Shown here: in pieces, positions 28,643 through 37,088 of the stretch | Position numbering within the stretch: position 1 is the stretch's first letter | Layout: the number at the start of each line of letters is the position of its first letter | Source: JAKFDI01 sp044508835 | GTDB taxonomy: Bacteria; Pseudomonadota; Gammaproteobacteria; Burkholderiales; Burkholderiaceae_C | Length of the DNA stretch: 64,000 nt | Assembly: GCA_044508835.1 (NCBI GenBank) | Contig: JBIQHD010000003.1 | Span: forward strand, 186,001 to 250,000 | Direction: 5' to 3' | Position numbers and translations under genes: made by a program | The notes under the pieces: model-generated | The model's database searches: none | What the model was told of the DNA's origin: nothing | The model's input: only the letters and a program-made list of their open reading frames with translations

Positions 28643-29440
28643 TCACCCGCCGCCCTCCACCCAACCCGGCCGGCGCTTGTTCAGGAAGGACTGCACGCCC
28701 TCCTTTCCCTCGTCGCTGGCCCGGATGTCGGCGATGCGCCGCGCCGTGTCGCCGCGCAGGTCCTCGGTGATCGGCAGCCCGGCGAGGTCCTGCACCAGCC
28801 GCTTGCACGCGCGCACCGCCATCGGCCCGTTGGCGCACAGCGCGGCCACCAGCTCGTCCACCTTCGCGTCGAGCGCATCGGCCGCGCACACCTCATGCAC
28901 GAAGCCCATCGCCTGCCCCTGCGCCGCGCTGAAGCGCTCGGCGGTGACGAACCAGCGCCGCGCCGCCTGCTCGCCCATGGCGCGGATGACGTAGGGGCCG
29001 ATGGTCGCCGGCAGCAGGCCGAGCTTGGCCTCCGACAGGCAGAAGTGCGCCGGCTCGGCGGCCACCAGCACGTCGCACACCGCGGCCAGCCCGACGCCGC
29101 CGGCATAGCAGTCGCCGTGGATGCGCCCGACCACGGGCACCGGGCAGCGGTAGATCGCCCACAGCATGTCGGCCAGCGCCTGGGCATCGGCGCGGTTCTG
29201 CGCCCAGTCGTAGTCGGCCATGGCGCGCATCCACGACAGGTCGGCGCCGGCGCAGAAGGCCTTGCCGTGGCCGCCCAGCACGACGACGCGGAGCAGCTCG
29301 TCGCGGCCGAGCTCGCCGAACACCTGCGTCAGCTCGGCGATCACACCGTCGTTGAAGGCGTTGCGCACGTCGGGGCGGTTCAGGAACACGCGCGCCACCT
29401 GCGGCGAGGGGCGCTGCACATCGAGCGTGGTGGTGGTCAT
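28643..29440 (-). CDS. liuC: enoyl-CoA hydratase family, probable methylglutaconyl-CoA hydratase
   Basis: A 265-residue crotonase-fold protein. The oxyanion-hole motif KAFCAGADLSWM and the second conserved stretch GDCYAGGVGLAAVCDVLVA are present, with the E-containing LSEAKLGLLPATIGPYV segment that carries a catalytic Glu. In the leucine pathway it hydrates 3-methylglutaconyl-CoA to HMG-CoA. The assignment to that step rests on its position ten bases after liuB and in the same operon as liuD and liuE. Confidence 0.9.
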   Translation of the reverse strand: MTTTTLDVQRPSPQVARVFLNRPDVRNAFNDGVIAELTQVFGELGRDELLRVVVLGGHGKAFCAGADLSWMRAMADYDWAQNRADAQALADMLWAIYRCPVPVVGRIHGDCYAGGVGLAAVCDVLVAAEPAHFCLSEAKLGLLPATIGPYVIRAMGEQAARRWFVTAERFSAAQGQAMGFVHEVCAADALDAKVDELVAALCANGPMAVRACKRLVQDLAGLPITEDLRGDTARRIADIRASDEGKEGVQSFLNKRRPGWVEGGG

Positions 29441-29450
29441 GCCGTGGCCC

Positions 29451-31058
29451 TCACATGCGGAAGACGCCGAACTTCGTCTCGGGAATGGGCGCGTTCAGGC
29501 TCGCGCTCAGCGCCAGCGCCAGCACGCGCCGCGTGTCGGCCGGGTCGATCACGCCGTCGTCCCACAGGCGGGCGCTGGCGTAGTACGGGTGCGCCTCGCG
29601 CTCGAACTGGTCGAGGATGGGCTGCCTGAACGCGGCTTCCTCCTCCGCGCTCCACTGCCCGCCCCGGGCCTCGATGCCGTCGCGCCGCACGGTGGCGAGC
29701 ACGCTCGCCGCCTGCTGGCCGCCCATGACGCTGATGCGCGCGTTCGGCCACATCCACAGGAAGCGCGGGTCGAAGGCGCGGCCGCACATGCCGTAGTTGC
29801 CGGCGCCGAAGCTGCCGCCGATGATGACGGTGAACTTGGGCACCTGCGCGTTGGACACGGCCGTCACCATCTTCGCGCCGTGCTTGGCGATGCCCTCGCC
29901 CTCGTACTTGCGCCCGACCATGAAGCCGGTGATGTTCTGCAGGAACACCAGCGGCACCTTGCGCTGGCAGCACAGCTCGATGAAGTGCGCGCCCTTCTGC
30001 GCCGATTCGGAGAACAGCACGCCGTTGTTGGCGACGATGCCCACCGGCATGCCCTCGATGTGGGCGAAGCCGGTGACGAGCGTGGTGCCGTAGCGCGACT
30101 TGAACTCGTCGAACTCGCTGCCGTCGACGACGCGGGCGATGATCTCGCGCACGTCGAAGGGCTTGCGCGTGTCCGCGGGAATCACGCCGTGCAGCTCGGC
30201 CGCGTCGAACAGCGGCGGGCGCGGCTCCGCCAGCCGCAGCGGCACCTGCTTGCGCCAGTTGAGGTTGGCCACCGAGCCGCGCGCGATCGCCAGCGCATGC
30301 GTGTCGTTCTGCGCCAGGTGGTCGGCCACGCCGGACAGGCGCGTGTGCACGTCGCCGCCGCCCAGGTCCTCGGCGCTCACCACCTCGCCGATGGCCGCCT
30401 TCACCAGCGGCGGGCCGGCGAGGAAGATCGTGCCCTGGTTCTTCACGATGATGGATTCGTCGCTCATCGCCGGCATGTAGGCGCCGCCGGCGGTGCACGA
30501 GCCCATCACCACCGCGATCTGCGGAATGCCGGCCGCGCTCATCTGCGCCTGGTTGAAGAAGATGCGGCCGAAGTGCTCGCGGTCGGGGAACACCTCGTCC
30601 TGGTTGGGCAGGTTGGCGCCGCCCGAATCGACGAGGTAGATGCACGGCAGCCGGTTGGCCTGCGCGATCTCCTGCGCGCGCAGGTGCTTCTTCACCGTCA
30701 TCGGGTAGTAGGTGCCGCCCTTCACGGTGGCGTCGTTGCACACCACCATGCACTCCACGCCCGAGACGCGGCCGATGCCGGCGATCAGCCCCGCGCCCGG
30801 CGCGTCGTCGCCGTACATGCCCAGCGCGGCCAGCGGCGCGATCTCCAGGAACGGCGTGTCGGGGTCGAGCAGCATCTCCACCCGCTCGCGCGGCAGCAGC
30901 TTGCCGCGCGCCACGTGCTTGGCGCGCGGGCCGTCGCCGCCGCCCTGCGCGATGCGCTCGAGCTTCGCGTTCAGGTCGTCGACCAGCGCGCGCATCGCCG
31001 CGGCATTGGCCTTGAAGTCGTCGGATCGGGGGCTCAGCTTGCTGGCCAGTGCGGGCAT
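29451..31058 (-). CDS. liuB: 3-methylcrotonyl-CoA carboxylase, carboxyltransferase beta subunit
   Basis: A 535-residue carboxyltransferase. The N-terminal half has LDPDTPFLEIAPLA and GSCTAGGAYMPAMSDESII; the C-terminal half has NITGFMVGRKYEGEGIAKHG and IIGGSFGAGNYGMCGRAFDP, all typical of MccB. It moves carboxyl from biotin on LiuD to 3-methylcrotonyl-CoA. Start ATG 31058 follows GGAGA. It is the first gene of a leftward operon (liuB-C-DUF4126-D-E-ybaK), with a LiuR-like palindrome about 40 bases upstream. Confidence 0.95.
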   Translation of the reverse strand: MPALASKLSPRSDDFKANAAAMRALVDDLNAKLERIAQGGGDGPRAKHVARGKLLPRERVEMLLDPDTPFLEIAPLAALGMYGDDAPGAGLIAGIGRVSGVECMVVCNDATVKGGTYYPMTVKKHLRAQEIAQANRLPCIYLVDSGGANLPNQDEVFPDREHFGRIFFNQAQMSAAGIPQIAVVMGSCTAGGAYMPAMSDESIIVKNQGTIFLAGPPLVKAAIGEVVSAEDLGGGDVHTRLSGVADHLAQNDTHALAIARGSVANLNWRKQVPLRLAEPRPPLFDAAELHGVIPADTRKPFDVREIIARVVDGSEFDEFKSRYGTTLVTGFAHIEGMPVGIVANNGVLFSESAQKGAHFIELCCQRKVPLVFLQNITGFMVGRKYEGEGIAKHGAKMVTAVSNAQVPKFTVIIGGSFGAGNYGMCGRAFDPRFLWMWPNARISVMGGQQAASVLATVRRDGIEARGGQWSAEEEAAFRQPILDQFEREAHPYYASARLWDDGVIDPADTRRVLALALSASLNAPIPETKFGVFRM

Positions 31059-31097
31059 GGGGTCTCCATCGCGGCGCCGGCCACAGGACAGCGCAGG

Positions 31098-31113
31098 TTT
31101 ACGTATACGTCAA
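31098..31113. promoter_or_regulatory. probable LiuR operator upstream of liuB
   Basis: TTTACGTATACGTCAA is a 16-base near-palindrome centred on TA. It differs from the perfect palindrome before liuA (44095-44112) at one position in this core. Known LiuR sites in other Proteobacteria have a similar TTNACGT-ACGTNAA form. It lies 40 bases before the liuB start. Confidence 0.75.
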
Positions 31114-31155
31114 CCGCGATGGTACTAGCCACTGCCTCCGGACTGCGTCACCCAT

Positions 31156-31232
31156 CAAGCAACGCCGCGGATCCGGCTCCGCCGGTCCGCCAGCGTGCCC
31201 CCTGGGGGGCGCGCCAAGCGCGTAGGGGGGGA
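31156..31232. repeat. intergenic palindromic repeat, family A copy 3
   Basis: Same block order as the other two copies: CCGGCTCCGCCGG, CCCCCTGGGGGG and GCGCGCCAAGCGCG. It starts directly after the stop codon of the DsbA-like gene (leftward reading) and ends about 40 bases before the liuB operator, so it would separate the TRAP operon from the liuB operon. Confidence 0.85.
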
Positions 31233-31233
31233 T

Positions 31234-31839
31234 CTAGAACGGCCCGCTCTCCAGCCAGCGCTCGATCTGCGGCCGCCGGTCGTTGCCCCAGAAGACCTCG
31301 CCGTCGACGACGAAGGACGGCGCGCCGAAGATGCCGGCGGCGATGGCCGCCTCGTTCTCGGCCTTGAGCCGCAGCTTCCACTGCGGGTCGTTCCACACCG
31401 CCTCGGCCTCGGCCGGGTCGAGCCCGAACTCGGCGGCCAGCACCTTGAGCTGCGCCGTCTCGGCGAGGTTCACGCCGCGCGTGAAGTAGGCGCGCAGGCA
31501 GTGCCGCGCCCACGGCGGCCCGCTGCCCTGCCCGGTGTCCACCAGCCACCAGAACACCCGCGCGGCGTTCTGCGTCGGGATGGGGAAGGGCTCGGGCATC
31601 GTCAGCGGCACGCCGGCGAAGCGCGCCGAGCGCTCGAAGTCGCGCATCGAGTACTCGCGCTTGAGCGGATGCGCCACCGGGCTTCGGAGCTCGGCCGCCT
31701 GGAAGGTCGCGCCGAGCAGGATGGCCCGCCAGCGCACCGTGCGGCCGTGGCGCGCCGCCGTCGCCTCGACCCACTCGGACGCGATGTACGAGTAGGGCGA
31801 GGAGAAATCGAAGTAGAAGTCGATCGGCGCGCGCGTCAT
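31234..31839 (-). CDS. DsbA-like/2-hydroxychromene-2-carboxylate isomerase family protein
   Basis: A 201-residue kappa-GST-type thioredoxin fold protein. IDFYFDFSSPYSYIASEW carries the Ser active-site pattern and GIFGAPSFVVDGEVFWGND the cis-Pro segment. It is a paralogue of the protein at 23011-23667. Its ATG at 31839 lies five bases after the stop of the TRAP large permease, so it is the last gene of the TRAP operon. A glutathione-dependent isomerase role on the imported compound is possible but not shown. Confidence 0.87.
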   Translation of the reverse strand: MTRAPIDFYFDFSSPYSYIASEWVEATAARHGRTVRWRAILLGATFQAAELRSPVAHPLKREYSMRDFERSARFAGVPLTMPEPFPIPTQNAARVFWWLVDTGQGSGPPWARHCLRAYFTRGVNLAETAQLKVLAAEFGLDPAEAEAVWNDPQWKLRLKAENEAAIAAGIFGAPSFVVDGEVFWGNDRRPQIERWLESGPF

Positions 31840-31844
31840 GCCCC

Positions 31845-33830
31845 CTACTTGTACAGAAGTTCCGGAAGCCACAGCCCGATCCCCGGGAAGATGTAGAGCA
31901 GCACGATGGCGATGATCTGGATCCCCATGAACGGCATCATGCCGGCGAAGATCTGGTTCAGCGTCACGTGCTTGGGCGCCACGCCCTTCAGGTAGAAGGC
32001 CGACATCGCCACCGGCGGGCTCAGGAACGCGGTCTGCAGGTTCAGCGCCACGAGCAGGCCGAAGAACAGCGGGTCGACGCCGAAGTTGTCGAGCAGCGGG
32101 ATGAAGATCGGCATGAAGATGACGATGATCTCCGTCCACTCGAGCGGCCAGCCGAGGATGAAGATGATGACCTGGCTCATCACCAGGAACTGCACCTTGG
32201 TGAGCTCCATGCCGAGCACCCACTCCTCGACCAGCGCCTGCCCACCCAGCAGCGCGAAGGCCGCCGAGAAGATGGCCGAGCCGACGAACAGCCAGCACAC
32301 CATGGCCGAGGTCTTGGCGGTGAGGAACACCGACTCCTTCACCATCGTGAGGTTGAGCTGCCGGTAGGCCGCGGCGAGGATGAAGCCGCCGAAGGCGCCC
32401 ACCGCCGCCGCCTCGGTGGGCGTGGCCAGGCCGAACACGATGGAGCCGAGCACCGCGAGGATCAGGATGAGCAGCGGGAAGAACGACGCCAGCAGCATCT
32501 TGAAGATCTCGAGCCGCGAGAAGCTCAGCAGCGCGTAGTACACGACGAGCGCCGCGAAGCCGATGGCCAGGCCGATCCAGAAGCCGGTGGAGGCCGGCTG
32601 CGAGGTGGGGGCGGGCTCGGCGCCCGCCTCGGCGGCCGGCTGCCCGTCGGACGCGCCGGGCGCGGGCCGCGCGCCCGGCGGCTCGGCGGCGCCTTCGCCG
32701 GACGCCTCGGCCGGCTCGTCGTCCGACGGCGGCTCGGCCAGCCCGCCCTCGTCGGCCGGTTCCGCGGCCCCGCCCGGCGGCTCCTGCACGCCGCCGTAGT
32801 CGACGTCGGGCTGCGAATAGCCCCCGATCTGCTGGAGCTCCGTCACCGCCTCGGGCGGCGGGACGCTCGTCGCCGCGCGGTAGCTGAGGGCCGCCACCAC
32901 GATGAACAGCACCAGCGGCATCAGCGCGATGAACAGCTGCCGCAGCAGGTAGGCGGTGCTCACGTTCGCGTTGCGCTTGCCCTTCAGGGCGCTCATCAGC
33001 GCCGGCACCGCATGGCGCTCGCCCACCGCGCCGATGGCGACGAGCTGGGGCGGCAGCGGCACCACGCGCTGCTCGGCCGTGAGCGGCGGCGCGAGGCGCG
33101 GCTTGATCTTGGCGATGAGGATGACGTAGAGGATGTACAGCCCCGCCAGCATCAGCCCCGGGAAGAAGGCGCCGGCGTAGAGCTGCACCACCGACACGCC
33201 GGCGGTGGCGCCGTAGACGATGAGCAGCACCGAGGGCGGGATGAGGATGCCCAGGCAGCCGCCCGCCGTGATGACGCCGGCCGAGACGCGCACGTCGTAG
33301 CCGGCCTTGAGCATCGGCGGCAGCGCCAGCAGCCCCATCAGCGTGACCACCGCGCCGACGATGCCGGTGGCCGTGGCGAACAGCGCGCAGGTCACGAGCG
33401 TGGCCACGGCCAGCGAGCCGGGCAGGCGCGCGAGCGTGAGGTGCAGGCTGCGGAAGAGCTTCTCGATCAGGTTCGCGCGCTCGACCAGGTAGCCCATGAA
33501 GACGAACAGCGGCACCGCGATGATCACGTCGCTGGCCATCACCGAGAACGCGCGCTGCACCATCAGGTCGAGCGTCTGCTGCATCGCGCCGCCCGCCGTC
33601 TGCCCCCCGGAGTGGTAGGCGAAGTACGCGAACAGCATGCCCATGCCCATCAGCGTGAACGCCGTGGGGAAGCCCAGCATGATGGCCACGACCACCAGCG
33701 ACAGCATCACCAGGCCGATGTGGCCGTTGGTGATGGCCGGCGCGCTGGCCAGCATGTACAGCACGCCGGCGATGATGATCGCCATCAGGCTGAAGCCGAA
33801 CCACATCTCCTTGCGGATCTTGCCCATCAT
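31845..33830 (-). CDS. dctM: TRAP transporter large permease (DctM-like) with long acidic insert
   Basis: A 661-residue membrane protein; typical DctM is about 430. The conserved parts are ASDVIIAVPLFVFMGYL (about 99-115), GGCLGILIPPSVLLIVYG (about 190-207), GLATPTEAAAVGAFGGF (about 467-483) and AFLSPPVAMSAFYLKGVAP near the end. The middle is expanded: an extra hydrophobic segment (300-320), a disordered stretch rich in Pro, Glu, Asp, Ala and Gly (about 322-415) and a further helix (416-435). Long-form TRAP permeases of this group exist, but I know of no role for such an acidic region. It works with DctQ and DctP in sodium-driven carboxylate uptake. Its ATG overlaps the dctQ stop by four bases. 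Confidence 0.9.
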   Translation of the reverse strand: MMGKIRKEMWFGFSLMAIIIAGVLYMLASAPAITNGHIGLVMLSLVVVAIMLGFPTAFTLMGMGMLFAYFAYHSGGQTAGGAMQQTLDLMVQRAFSVMASDVIIAVPLFVFMGYLVERANLIEKLFRSLHLTLARLPGSLAVATLVTCALFATATGIVGAVVTLMGLLALPPMLKAGYDVRVSAGVITAGGCLGILIPPSVLLIVYGATAGVSVVQLYAGAFFPGLMLAGLYILYVILIAKIKPRLAPPLTAEQRVVPLPPQLVAIGAVGERHAVPALMSALKGKRNANVSTAYLLRQLFIALMPLVLFIVVAALSYRAATSVPPPEAVTELQQIGGYSQPDVDYGGVQEPPGGAAEPADEGGLAEPPSDDEPAEASGEGAAEPPGARPAPGASDGQPAAEAGAEPAPTSQPASTGFWIGLAIGFAALVVYYALLSFSRLEIFKMLLASFFPLLILILAVLGSIVFGLATPTEAAAVGAFGGFILAAAYRQLNLTMVKESVFLTAKTSAMVCWLFVGSAIFSAAFALLGGQALVEEWVLGMELTKVQFLVMSQVIIFILGWPLEWTEIIVIFMPIFIPLLDNFGVDPLFFGLLVALNLQTAFLSPPVAMSAFYLKGVAPKHVTLNQIFAGMMPFMGIQIIAIVLLYIFPGIGLWLPELLYK

Positions 33831-34453
33831 GCGCCCTCCTGGCGTTGCGCCGGCGGCACGTACTTGGCGACCTCGTCGATGTCGACGTCCGTCACGTGGA
33901 CCATCTCCTTGAGCTTGTCGACGTCGACCTCTTCCACGTCTTCCTCGCGCATGGGCCAGGCGCCGTCGCGCAGGCACAGCACGCAGCGCACGATCTCCAC
34001 GAACCCCTGCAGCAGCAGCACCGCGCCGGCCACGGGGATGACGAACTTGAACGGGTACACCGGGATCGGATCGGCGTTGAAGGTGTGCTCGCGCATGGCG
34101 AGCGATTCGTTGGCGTAGGTCCAGCCGGCCCAGGTGAGCGCCACCACGCCGGGCAGGAAGAAGACGATGTAGAGCGTCAGGTCGATGCCGGCCTGCGTGC
34201 GGGGGCGGAAGAAGCCGTAGAGCACGTCGCCGCGCACGTGGCCCTGCTTGGCCAGCGTGTACGCGCCGGCGCACATGAAGAGCAGGCCGTACAGCATGAT
34301 CTGCGCGTCGAGCACCCAGGCGTGCGGCCGGTTCAGGACGTAGCGCGAGAACACCTCGGCCGTGATGAGGAGGGTCAGCGCGACGGCGGCCCACGCCGTG
34401 GCCTTGCCGAACCAGGTGGAGAAGCTGTCCACCGCAAGAAGAAATCGTTGCAT
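33827..34453 (-). CDS. dctQ: TRAP transporter small permease (DctQ-like)
   Basis: A 208-residue protein with four membrane helices, the FSRYVLNRPHAWVLDAQIML segment of the DctQ family and a long acidic C-terminal cytoplasmic tail (EEDVEEVDVDKLKEMV, about 170-208) not usual for the family. It bridges the binding protein and the large permease. Start ATG 34453 follows AAGGAA. A strong hairpin separates it from dctP, so it is probably made at a lower level. Confidence 0.9.
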   Translation of the reverse strand: MQRFLLAVDSFSTWFGKATAWAAVALTLLITAEVFSRYVLNRPHAWVLDAQIMLYGLLFMCAGAYTLAKQGHVRGDVLYGFFRPRTQAGIDLTLYIVFFLPGVVALTWAGWTYANESLAMREHTFNADPIPVYPFKFVIPVAGAVLLLQGFVEIVRCVLCLRDGAWPMREEDVEEVDVDKLKEMVHVTDVDIDEVAKYVPPAQRQEGA

Positions 34454-34478
34454 CGAAGAGTTCCTTGATCAGACAACA

Positions 34479-34505
34479 AAAGGGCGCCGGACAACGGCGC
34501 CCTTT
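34479..34505 (-). terminator. perfect hairpin between dctP and dctQ, probable attenuator
   Basis: AAAGGGCGCCG (34479-34489) and CGGCGCCCTTT (34495-34505) form an 11-base perfect stem with a five-base loop. Read leftward it is followed by a T-rich run (TTTTGTTGT), the form of an intrinsic terminator. Since dctQ follows directly, partial read-through would give more binding protein than permease. Confidence 0.8.
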
Positions 34506-34520
34506 CTCGTGCAGCGTGGA

Positions 34521-35648
34521 TCAGCTCTTCTTCGTCGGCGCCTTGCGGCCGAAATAGTGGTTGTAGGCCATGCGGAAGTCGACCGAGTAGTCGTTCTGCC
34601 ACTGGCCGGCGCGCTGCGCGAAGGCCTTCTGCGAGTCGAGCACCTTCTGGAAGATGGCGTTCTCCTTGGCCTTCTTCTCGATGGTCTTGTCCCAGGCGGC
34701 GAGCTGGTCGCGCAGGATGGAGTCGGGCGTCTTGTAGAACTTCACGCCGGCCTTCTTGAGCTCGATGTAGTCCTGCGAGTTGCGCTCGATGGCCTTCCAG
34801 CTCATGTCGGCGCTGGCCGCCTCCACGCCGTAGCCGACGATGGCCTTGAGCTCCTCCGGCAGCGCCTTGAACTTGGCGCCGTTGAACAGGATCTCGAACT
34901 GCTCGCCGCTCTGGTGGAAGCTCTGCAGCATGCAGTTCTTGGCCACGTCCGGGAAGCCCAGCACGCGGTCGGACGAGGCGTTGTTGAACTCGGCCGCGTC
35001 GATCAGGCCGCGGTCCAGCGCCGGCACGATCTCACCGCCGGGCAGCGGGTTCACCGCCGTGCCCATCTCGGTGAACACGTCGACCGCGAGGCCCACCGTG
35101 CGGAACTTCAGGCCCTTCATGTCGGACGACTTCGCCACCGGCTTCTTGAACCAGCCCAGCGGCTGCGTGGGCATCGGGCCGTAGAGGAACGACGCCACGT
35201 CGAGGTTGAGCGACTTGTAGATCTCGTCGAGCAGCGCCTTGCCGCCGCCGTAGTTGTGCCAGGCCAGCACCATGTTCGGGTCCATGCCGAAGGCCGGGCC
35301 CGAGCCCCACAGGGCCAGCGCCGAGTTCTTGCCGTAGTGGTAGGCCACCACGCCGTGGCCGCCGTCGAGCGTGCCCTTGGCCACCGCTTCGAGCAGCTGG
35401 AACGCCGGCACGACGGCGCCGGCCGGCAGCACCTCGATCTTCAGGCGGTTGCCCGCCATGTCGTTGACCTTCTTGGCGAAGTCCTGGGCGTACTCGTGGA
35501 AGATGTCCTTCGAGGGCCAGGTGCTCTGGAAGCGCAGCGAGGTGGTCTGGGCCTGCGACACCATCGGTGCGGCCAGGGCGCCGGCGCCGATGGCGCCGGC
35601 TGCGGTGTTCTTGAGGAAGCGGCGGCGCGGGGCGAGGGTTTTGGTCAT
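34521..35648 (-). CDS. dctP: TRAP transporter substrate-binding protein (DctP-like)
   Basis: A 375-residue periplasmic receptor. The N terminus RRRFLKNTAAGAIGAGALAA looks like a Tat signal. The body has the DctP features SLRFQSTWPSKDIFHEYA, DMKGLKFRTVGLAVDVF (ligand-binding Arg region) and GLIDAAEFNNASSDRVLG. The overall pattern resembles the 2-oxo-acid/mannitol-chloroaromatic TRAP group. As it sits in the leucine-degradation region, a branched-chain 2-oxo acid or isovalerate is a guess. Start ATG 35648 follows AGGAGACAACC. The 245 bases upstream, shared with the acyl-CoA dehydrogenase end, hold no gene I can support. Confidence 0.92.
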   Translation of the reverse strand: MTKTLAPRRRFLKNTAAGAIGAGALAAPMVSQAQTTSLRFQSTWPSKDIFHEYAQDFAKKVNDMAGNRLKIEVLPAGAVVPAFQLLEAVAKGTLDGGHGVVAYHYGKNSALALWGSGPAFGMDPNMVLAWHNYGGGKALLDEIYKSLNLDVASFLYGPMPTQPLGWFKKPVAKSSDMKGLKFRTVGLAVDVFTEMGTAVNPLPGGEIVPALDRGLIDAAEFNNASSDRVLGFPDVAKNCMLQSFHQSGEQFEILFNGAKFKALPEELKAIVGYGVEAASADMSWKAIERNSQDYIELKKAGVKFYKTPDSILRDQLAAWDKTIEKKAKENAIFQKVLDSQKAFAQRAGQWQNDYSVDFRMAYNHYFGRKAPTKKS

Positions 35649-35893
35649 GGTTGTCTCCTGTGGTACGGATCGGATGTCTGCGCATGGCGCTGCGGGCTCG
35701 TGGCCGCGCAGTCAGAGCGCATCCTAGGGATGGGCCGCGCATCACTGCATAGATGAAACCCGCCCCTCGGGAGGACCCGATGTCGCCCGCGCGACGCGTC
35801 GAAACACGGCCATGGCCGCGGCGCAGGGCATGCGGCCCGCGCGCCGAAACCGCGGTATGTCGCCGGTGCGCGGCGCCCGCCGGCGGCGCGGCG

Positions 35894-37039
35894 TCAGATC
35901 GAGGCCGCGCCGGCGAGCGCGCGGCCGATGAGGATCTTCTGCACGTCGCTCGTGCCCTCGTAGATCTGGCACACGCGCACGTCGCGCCAGATGCGCTCCA
36001 CCGGGAAGTCGCTCACGTAGCCGTAGCCGCCATGCACCTGGATGGCGGCGCTGCACACCTGTTCAGCCATCTCGGAGGCGTTGAGCTTGGCCATCGCCGC
36101 CTCGGTGAGGCAGGGCCGGCCGGCGTCCTTCAGGCTGGCCGCGTGGTGGATGAGCTGGCGCGCGGCGGCGATCTTCGTCGCCATCTCGGCCAGGCGGAAC
36201 TGCACCGCCTGGTGCTCGAAGATCGGCACGCCGAAGGCTTCGCGCTCCTTCGCATAGGCCAGCGCCGCCTCGAACGCGGCGCGCGCCATGCCCACGCTTT
36301 GCGCGGCGATGCCGATGCGCCCGCCTTCCAGGCCGGAGAGAGCGATCTTCAGGCCCTGCCCTTCCTCGCCGAGCCGGTTCGCGGCCGGCACGCGGCAGGC
36401 CTCGAACACGATCTGCGCGGTGTCGCTCGCATGCTGGCCGGTCTTTTCTTCCAGACGCGCCACGGTGTAGCCGGGCGTCGACGTGGGCACGAGGAAGGCG
36501 CTGATGCCGCGCTTGCCGGCCGCCTTGTCGGTGACCGCCATGACGATGGCCACGTCGGCATTCTTGCCGCTGGTGATGAACTGCTTGACGCCGTCGATCA
36601 CGTAATGGTCGCCGTCGCGCCGCGCCGTGGTGCGCAGCCCGTCGGCCTGCGAGCCCACGTGCGGCTCGGTGAGGCAGAAGGCGCCCAGCATCTCGCCGCG
36701 CGCCAGCGGCACGAGCCACTGCCGCTTCTGTTCCTCGTCCGCCCAGGCCATGAGGATGGAGCACACCGGGCAGTTGTTGACGCTCACCACGGTGGAGGTG
36801 GCGCCGTCGCCGGCGGCGATCTCCTCCAGCACGAGCGCGAGGCTCAAGTAGTCGAGCCCCGCGCCGCCCCATTCGGCGGGCACGGCCACGCCGTAGCAGC
36901 CGAGCGCGGCCAGGCCCTGCAGCTCCTCCTTCGGGAAGTGCGACTCGCGGTCCCAGCGCGCGGCGTTCGGCGCGATGCGGTCCTGCACGTAGGCGCGCAC
37001 GGCGTCCTGGATCGCGAGATGGTCTTCGCCGAGCAACAT
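35894..37039 (-). CDS. acyl-CoA dehydrogenase, short-chain/butyryl-type
   Basis: A 381-residue flavoprotein. It has the FAD-binding AFCLTEPHVGSQADGLRT and the catalytic Glu in QIYEGTSDVQKI, the position used by short- and medium-chain enzymes and not by isovaleryl-CoA dehydrogenase. It should oxidise a short acyl-CoA to the 2-enoyl form, passing electrons to ETF. It lies downstream of the liuA arm, so it may take 2-methylbutyryl- or isobutyryl-CoA from isoleucine or valine; that is inference. Start ATG 37039 follows AAGGAGACCCC. Confidence 0.93.
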   Translation of the reverse strand: MLLGEDHLAIQDAVRAYVQDRIAPNAARWDRESHFPKEELQGLAALGCYGVAVPAEWGGAGLDYLSLALVLEEIAAGDGATSTVVSVNNCPVCSILMAWADEEQKRQWLVPLARGEMLGAFCLTEPHVGSQADGLRTTARRDGDHYVIDGVKQFITSGKNADVAIVMAVTDKAAGKRGISAFLVPTSTPGYTVARLEEKTGQHASDTAQIVFEACRVPAANRLGEEGQGLKIALSGLEGGRIGIAAQSVGMARAAFEAALAYAKEREAFGVPIFEHQAVQFRLAEMATKIAAARQLIHHAASLKDAGRPCLTEAAMAKLNASEMAEQVCSAAIQVHGGYGYVSDFPVERIWRDVRVCQIYEGTSDVQKILIGRALAGAASI

Positions 37040-37088
37040 GGGGTCTCCTTGGGGCGCGGCGCGGCCGCGCGGTGAATCGGGCCCGGCC

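Noticed and set aside
35649..35893. Possible small gene between dctP and the acyl-CoA dehydrogenase
   Set aside because: Short open frames exist, but none has a ribosome-binding site or recognisable product; it is treated as leader and intergenic sequence.
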